From contig CAYJRR010000142.1 in assembly GCA_964372275.1 (NCBI GenBank), positions 1 to 11,155 on the forward strand: a DNA stretch of 11,155 nt. The letters run 5' to 3'. Source of the DNA: CAYJRR01 sp964372275 [NCBI: uncultured bacterium]. GTDB lineage: Bacteria; CAYJRR01. A program made the position numbers and the translations under genes. Numbering within the stretch: the stretch's first letter is position 1; every line of letters starts with the position of its first letter. Under the pieces are notes generated by a model. The model worked only from the letters and a program-made list of their open reading frames with translations, did no database searches and was not told the origin of the DNA. Below, piece by piece: positions 7,253 through 11,155 of this stretch.

Positions 7253-8128
7253 GTGCGTTTCGGAACGCATCGCCTTTCCGCCATCCTTTCGGCGGCGTGG
7301 ATCGCCGTCTTCGTCGCGCCATCGGCGGCGGCGCTCGAGCGGCCGGAAAACGACGTCGACGTCTATCCCTCGGACGACACCGGCGAGTGGCTCGACCGCA
7401 AGGAGTACGAGCACCTGATCCGCGAGCTCGGGCTGTTGGTCGTCACCAAGACGCTCGCCCCCTCGAACACGCTCGGGGTGAACGGCTTCGACATCGGCGT
7501 CGAGCTCAATTCGGGGCTGATCCACGGGCAGGAGTCGTATTGGAACAAGGCGACGCGGGACGGAACGATCTCGCGCCTCTTCTCTTATCCCACCATCCGC
7601 ATCCGCAAGGGGCTGCCGTTGTCGGTCGAAGGGGGGATGACGATCGCCTACTTTCCGTTCACGCAGCAGCAGGTGCTGGGCGGGCAGGCGCACATCGGGA
7701 TCCACGAGGGGTTCTCGCTCGTCCCCGATCTGGCGGTCCATCTTTCCTACGACCAGTACTTCGGCAACGAACAGTTGGACCTGAACGTTCAGCAGGCGGT
7801 CGCCACGCTCGGCTACGGCTTCCCGTTCGGCGACGCCGGCTACAAGGTGGGGCGCATCTCGATCTGGGCCGGATACGGGAAGGGGCAGATCAACAGCCAG
7901 GTGGTGCTGCGGTCGATCCCGGCCGAGAACGCCGGCGACGACGGCTCCGACCGCGACGCCTTCCTCGACGCGCTGGGGACCGACGGGGACGGCTTCAAGG
8001 CGATCCGCTACGACAAGTGGCTCGGCGGGTTCCAGGTGGAGCGCGGGCGGTTCACCTTCCTGATGAACGGCGAGTTCGTCGACCACGGGATCCCGACGGT
8101 GAACGTCCGTTGGGGGGCGCAATTCTGA
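7253..8128 (+). CDS. Secreted protein, predicted outer-membrane beta-barrel, family not recognised
   Basis: The 291-residue protein has a Sec-type signal peptide: basic MRFGTHR, hydrophobic core about residues 9-22, and a likely cleavage near residues 26-28 (APSAAA-LE). The mature part has repeated short amphipathic strands rich in aromatic and Gly residues, such as GFDIGVELNSG, PLSVEGGMTIAYFPF and ISIWAGYGKG. It ends in NVRWGAQF, a terminal aromatic of the kind recognised by the BAM machinery. It has no cysteine. An acidic Asp/Gly-rich stretch (about residues 224-250, around DDGSDRDAF) may be a surface loop. The start is GTG 7253, directly after a TACAAT box; the next ATG would remove the signal peptide. 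The location prediction is moderately secure. Function (porin, lipid or biogenesis factor) is unknown, and no named family is claimed. Confidence 0.8.
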   Translation: MRFGTHRLSAILSAAWIAVFVAPSAAALERPENDVDVYPSDDTGEWLDRKEYEHLIRELGLLVVTKTLAPSNTLGVNGFDIGVELNSGLIHGQESYWNKATRDGTISRLFSYPTIRIRKGLPLSVEGGMTIAYFPFTQQQVLGGQAHIGIHEGFSLVPDLAVHLSYDQYFGNEQLDLNVQQAVATLGYGFPFGDAGYKVGRISIWAGYGKGQINSQVVLRSIPAENAGDDGSDRDAFLDALGTDGDGFKAIRYDKWLGGFQVERGRFTFLMNGEFVDHGIPTVNVRWGAQF

Positions 8129-8156
8129 CGGCGAGCTCGGTCGCGCACGGCGTCGA

Positions 8157-8516
8157 ATGAAGTTCCCGGAAGAAGCCCCGGTCTCTCCCGAGAAACGCGA
8201 GGCGCTCCGGGGACGGATCGCGCGGCTGAAGATCGACCTCGCGGCGGTCGAAGAGCGGGCGGTCCGCGGCAGCGGACCGGGTGGCCAGAAGATCAACAAG
8301 ACCTCCAGCGGGGTGCAGCTCCGCTACGACCTCTTCGGCGAGCCGGTCGTCGTCAAGTGGACACGCGAGCGCAGCCACGCGCTCAATCGGTACCTCGCCC
8401 TGCGCGAGCTGGTCGACGAGGTGGAAGTGGTCGTCAGCCCGGAGACCAGCGAACGGCTGCTGGAACGCGAGCGCATCCGACGCCAGAAGGACCGCCGACG
8501 GCGGCGCCACCGCTGA
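8157..8516 (+). CDS. Short GGQ-domain release-factor-like protein (codon-independent release / ribosome rescue)
   Basis: This 119-residue protein contains only the catalytic domain of a class I release factor. The hydrolysis motif GGQ is at residues 42-44 within RGSGPGGQKINKTSSGVQLRY, followed by WTRERSHALNRYLALREL. It ends in a strongly basic tail (RRQKDRRRRRHR). There is no stop-codon recognition domain (no SPF/PxT). This layout is that of ArfB/YaeJ and of the mitochondrial MTRFR (C12orf65) group. In those proteins a basic C-terminal tail helps engage stalled ribosomes or 50S-peptidyl-tRNA complexes. The motif context (GSGPGGQKINKTSS) looks closer to the MTRFR-like type than to E. coli ArfB; this is a judgement by eye. 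The ATG at 8157 has no clear Shine-Dalgarno sequence and lies 28 bases after the barrel gene. The 3' end faces rmuC with only 3 bases between. Confidence 0.9.
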   Translation: MKFPEEAPVSPEKREALRGRIARLKIDLAAVEERAVRGSGPGGQKINKTSSGVQLRYDLFGEPVVVKWTRERSHALNRYLALRELVDEVEVVVSPETSERLLERERIRRQKDRRRRRHR

Positions 8517-8519
8517 ACG

Positions 8520-9908
8520 TCACTCGCCCGGTTCGGCACGCGGCAGGTTGGCGACGGCCTTCAGCTCGAGGGCCTGCGGCTCCTTCACCAGCCGCTCGAC
8601 GACGCGAAGCTCCGGGAGGTCCTCCCCGGTGGTGGCGGCCCCCAGCTCCTTGAACTTGCGGGCGGTGACGAGAACGCGCGAATCGAGCGAACCGACGGCG
8701 TCGTTGAACGCGCCGACCGCCCCCTCCAGCCCCCTGCGCACGCCGTCGAAATGGCCCGCCATCGTCGCCAGCCGCTTGTAGAGCTCACGCCCCAGCTCGC
8801 TGATCGACTGCGCGTTCTCGGCGATCCGCTCCTGCCGCCAGCCGAAGGAGACGGCCCGCAGGAGCGCGATCAGGGTCGTCGGGCTGGCGACGATCACGTT
8901 GCGTTCCACGCCGAACTCGATCAGCGACGGCTCGTGCGCCAACGCGGCGCTGAAGAAGGTCTCGCCGGGCAGGAACATCACCACGAACTCGGGACTCGAC
9001 TCGAACTGGCTCCAGTAGCTTTTCGCGGAGAGCTTCTCCATGTGGCCGCGAACCTGCGCCGCGTGATCGCGTGCCCTGGCCTCCCGCACCGTCTCGTCGG
9101 ACGCTTCGAGCGCGTCGAGGTAGGCGGCGAGCGGGGCCTTGGCGTCGACCACCACGTTCTTCCTCCCCGGCAGGCGCACCACCACGTCGGGGCGCAATCG
9201 CCCGTCCTCCGCCTCGACCCCGACCTGCTCGTGGAAATCGCAGTGGTCGACCATCCCCGCCATCTCCACCACGCGCCGCAACGTGATCTCCCCCCACCGG
9301 CCGCGCGTCTGCGGCTGCCGCAACGCCTTCACCAGGTTCGCCGTCTCCTCCTTCAGCTTCGACTGCGAGGTGGAGAGGGCATGCACCTCCTGGAGCAGGC
9401 CGGCGTAGGCGCCGGCGCGGTCCTTCTCCACCTGTTGGATCTGCTGACCGACGCGGTCGAGCGTTTCGCGCACCGGCTTGAGCAGCTCGTCGATCGCCAC
9501 CTTGCGCGCCTCGAGCTCGCCCGCGGCGCCGAGCCGCTGCTTCTCCAGCTCGGACTTGGCGAGCTCCAGGAAGGTCTGGTGGTTCCCGGCCAGGGCGTCG
9601 GCCGCGAGCAGTCCGAAGGAGGTCTGGAGCCGCGCCTCCGCCTCGCGCAGGACGGCGAGCTTCTCCTCCGAAGACTTGCGCTCGCTCTCCAGCGTGGCGT
9701 TCGCCCGCGCCGCCTCCTCGCGCAGGTGTGCCGTCTCCGCGGCGTGCGCCGCCGCCGACCGTTCGGCCTGCGCCGCCGCATCGGCCCGGGCTTCGGCGCG
9801 CGCCGCGGCGATCCGCGCCCGCGCGACGAGCCAGGCCAGGGCCAGCCCCGCCACGAGCCCCGCCAGCAGCCATACCATCCCTGCCGAACCCACACCCGCT
9901 CCGCTCAC
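8520..9908 (-). CDS. rmuC: RmuC-family DNA recombination protein
   Basis: From the GTG at 9908 the protein is 462 residues. It has a membrane helix at about residues 11-31 ([20 protein letters not shown]), then a long Ala/Glu/Arg-rich coiled coil to about residue 190, and then the RmuC nuclease-like domain. Recognisable family motifs are [39 protein letters not shown] and [17 protein letters not shown]. The second carries a PD-(D/E)xK-like D...DAK pattern. RmuC is associated in E. coli with limiting inversions at short inverted repeats; its biochemistry is poorly defined. The start is uncertain: GTG 9908 fits a leaderless start after a TATCGT box, whereas ATG 9878 (452 residues) would begin right at the membrane helix. 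A longer open frame reaching 10025 lacks family-like sequence. It is divergent from queG. Confidence 0.92.
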   Translation of the reverse strand: MSGAGVGSAGMVWLLAGLVAGLALAWLVARARIAAARAEARADAAAQAERSAAAHAAETAHLREEAARANATLESERKSSEEKLAVLREAEARLQTSFGLLAADALAGNHQTFLELAKSELEKQRLGAAGELEARKVAIDELLKPVRETLDRVGQQIQQVEKDRAGAYAGLLQEVHALSTSQSKLKEETANLVKALRQPQTRGRWGEITLRRVVEMAGMVDHCDFHEQVGVEAEDGRLRPDVVVRLPGRKNVVVDAKAPLAAYLDALEASDETVREARARDHAAQVRGHMEKLSAKSYWSQFESSPEFVVMFLPGETFFSAALAHEPSLIEFGVERNVIVASPTTLIALLRAVSFGWRQERIAENAQSISELGRELYKRLATMAGHFDGVRRGLEGAVGAFNDAVGSLDSRVLVTARKFKELGAATTGEDLPELRVVERLVKEPQALELKAVANLPRAEPGE

Positions 9909-9915
9909 GGACCCC

Positions 9916-9921
9916 ACGATA
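9916..9921 (-). promoter_or_regulatory. Candidate -10 box (TATCGT) for rmuC
   Basis: Read on the minus strand, TATCGT (four of six matches to TATAAT) ends 7 bases before the GTG at 9908. This is the same spacing as the TACAAT-GTG arrangement at 7240-7253. It favours GTG 9908 as a leaderless start over ATG 9878. The box is imperfect and no -35 element is evident, so this is tentative. Confidence 0.3.
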
Positions 9922-10015
9922 GAGCACGGCGCGGCCGGCGCCCATCCCGGAAAAAGCGCCGTCCCATGCGAGCGCGTAGGAGGCGGACCGGAAACTCTGC
10001 TACGACTGCCGGCCG

Positions 10016-11155
10016 ATGGCCGCACCGTCCCGGCTCCTGCGCGTGCTCGAAGAGATGGCGGCGGAGCGCGGCTACGCGGTCGGCGTCGCGCCGGCGCGGC
10101 CGTCGGAGGACGCGCCGCGCCTCCGCCGCTGGCTCGACGGAGGGATGCACGGCGAGATGGAATGGATGGAGCGCTCGGAGGGTCGCCGCGTCGACCCGCA
10201 GGCCGTCCTTCCGGGGGCGCGGGCGGCGGTCGCCTTCGCCACCCCGTATCGCACCGACGAACCGCCCCCCGAGGCCTCCCTTCGCGGGGAGCTGCGCGGG
10301 CGGATCGCCCGCTACGCCTGGAACCGCGACTACCACGACCTCCTCACCGCCGAGCTGCGCGGGATCGTCGGGCGCCTCGACGCCGAGGCGGGGGCGTCGA
10401 ACCGCACCTACGTCGACACCGGCCCGGTGCTGGAGCGCGAGGTGGCGGCCCGCGCCGGCCTCGGTTTCGCGTCGAAGAACACCAATCTGATCCGTCCCGG
10501 CGACGGTTCCTTCCTCTTCCTCGGCGCCGGTCTCACCACCGCCGACCTGCCCCCGACCGGAGGGCGGCCCGCCACCGGCTGCGGCTCCTGCCGGATCTGC
10601 CTCGACGACTGTCCGACCGGCGCGATCGTCGCCCCGCACGTCGTCGACGCGCGGCTCTGCATCAGCTACCTCACGATCGAGCTCAAGGGGCCGATCCCGC
10701 GCCACCTGCGCCGCGCGGTCGGGAGTTGGGTCTTCGGTTGCGACGTCTGCCAGGAGGTCTGTCCCTGGAACGCCGAGTCGCAATCCAAGACCCGCGGGCG
10801 CGATGCGTTCCGGCCCCCGGACGAGGAGGCGATGGCACCGAAGCTCCCCGACCTGCTGGCGCTCGACGATCGCGCCTTCCGCGCCCGGTTTCGAGGCACG
10901 CCGCTGCTGCGCCCGCGCCGGCGCGGCCTGTTGCGGAACGCGGCGGTCGCGCTCGGAAACCACCGCGATCCACGCGGCACGCCGGCGCTCGCGGCGGCGC
11001 TGCACGACGCGGAGGTCTTGATCCGCGGACACGCCGCCTGGGGACTGGGCGAGATCGCCGCCGCCGGCGACGGCGCCGCCCGACGCGCCCTCGACGCGGC
11101 GCGGCACGCCGAGACCGACGCCTGGGTCGCCGCGGAGATCGCAGCGGCGCTGGAG
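10016..11155 (+). CDS. queG: Epoxyqueuosine reductase QueG (3' end outside window)
   Basis: An open frame of 380 codons runs to the window edge without a stop. It reduces epoxyqueuosine to queuosine in the wobble position of tRNAs with GUN anticodons, using cobalamin and two [4Fe-4S] clusters. Visible features include [10 protein letters not shown] with the probable catalytic acid D134 and [13 protein letters not shown] in the cobalamin-binding region. Cluster cysteines are C189, C192, C195 and C199 (CxxCxxCxxxCP), C215, and C242, C245 and C249 ([11 protein letters not shown]). The C-terminal part from about residue 305 is HEAT-like ([21 protein letters not shown]). E. coli QueG is 379 residues, so little is missing. 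FASKN replaces the more usual WIGKN. The ATG at 10016 is used; an AGGAGG at 9978-9983 is too distant to serve it. It is divergent from rmuC, with 107 bases between the start codons. Confidence 0.95.
   Translation, partial: MAAPSRLLRVLEEMAAERGYAVGVAPARPSEDAPRLRRWLDGGMHGEMEWMERSEGRRVDPQAVLPGARAAVAFATPYRTDEPPPEASLRGELRGRIARYAWNRDYHDLLTAELRGIVGRLDAEAGASNRTYVDTGPVLEREVAARAGLGFASKNTNLIRPGDGSFLFLGAGLTTADLPPTGGRPATGCGSCRICLDDCPTGAIVAPHVVDARLCISYLTIELKGPIPRHLRRAVGSWVFGCDVCQEVCPWNAESQSKTRGRDAFRPPDEEAMAPKLPDLLALDDRAFRARFRGTPLLRPRRRGLLRNAAVALGNHRDPRGTPALAAALHDAEVLIRGHAAWGLGEIAAAGDGAARRALDAARHAETDAWVAAEIAAALE

Noticed and set aside
9978-9983. AGGAGG considered as a Shine-Dalgarno sequence for queG
   Set aside because: It is 32 bases before the ATG at 10016, and no in-frame start codon lies at a usable distance downstream of it.
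9909-10025. Extension of RmuC to an upstream start at 10025
   Set aside because: The extra 39 residues are Pro/Arg/Ser-rich and unlike the family N-terminus, which begins with the membrane helix, and they would overlap the queG start region.
8751-10490. A 579-codon plus-strand open frame antisense to rmuC and running into queG
   Set aside because: It is a mirror of the rmuC coiled coil (Leu/Arg/Gln/His-rich), with no domain, and it conflicts with both rmuC and queG.

Overview
The window is a gene-dense, high-GC stretch of ordinary bacterial chromosome. It was read directly, with no database search. The organism is probably Gram-negative (diderm): it has an apolipoprotein N-acyltransferase (Lnt) and a secreted protein that ends like an outer-membrane beta-barrel. 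The order phoH-pgpH-ybeY-lnt-prfB and the base composition would suit a high-GC lineage such as Acidobacteriota or Myxococcota-like deltaproteobacteria. That placement is inference only.

Layout. Positions 1-4901 hold a tightly packed plus-strand operon: the 3' end of phoH, a 7TM-HD phosphohydrolase (PgpH/YqfF type), ybeY and lnt. Two of its junctions are 4-base start/stop overlaps. prfB (4947-6071) follows and may have its own promoter overlapping the lnt stop codon. An AT-rich hairpin of heptamer repeats (6085-6190) separates prfB from a small membrane protein coupled to murI (6207-7201). Next come a predicted outer-membrane beta-barrel protein (7253-8128) and a short GGQ release-factor-like protein (8157-8516). 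This meets, almost end to end, a minus-strand rmuC (8520-9908). queG is divergent from rmuC and runs off the right edge.

Functional themes. Most genes are housekeeping. Translation and RNA are served by YbeY (rRNA processing), RF2, a codon-independent release or rescue factor and QueG (queuosine in tRNA). The envelope is served by Lnt, MurI and the barrel protein. A cyclic-dinucleotide or stress function is suggested by the HD protein next to PhoH. RmuC is linked to DNA integrity.

The parts that ordinary gene content does not explain are two large imperfect palindromes. One is built of GGATC/CGGAT-type repeats, lies inside the lnt reading frame and encodes a hydrophilic N-terminal extension of about 45 residues. 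The other is the AT-rich heptamer hairpin after prfB. Two genes (the barrel gene and rmuC) also have a -10-like box exactly 7 bases before a GTG codon, which suggests leaderless transcripts. I found no mobile-element genes, CRISPR array, rRNA or tRNA, and no gene-free stretch longer than 300 bases.
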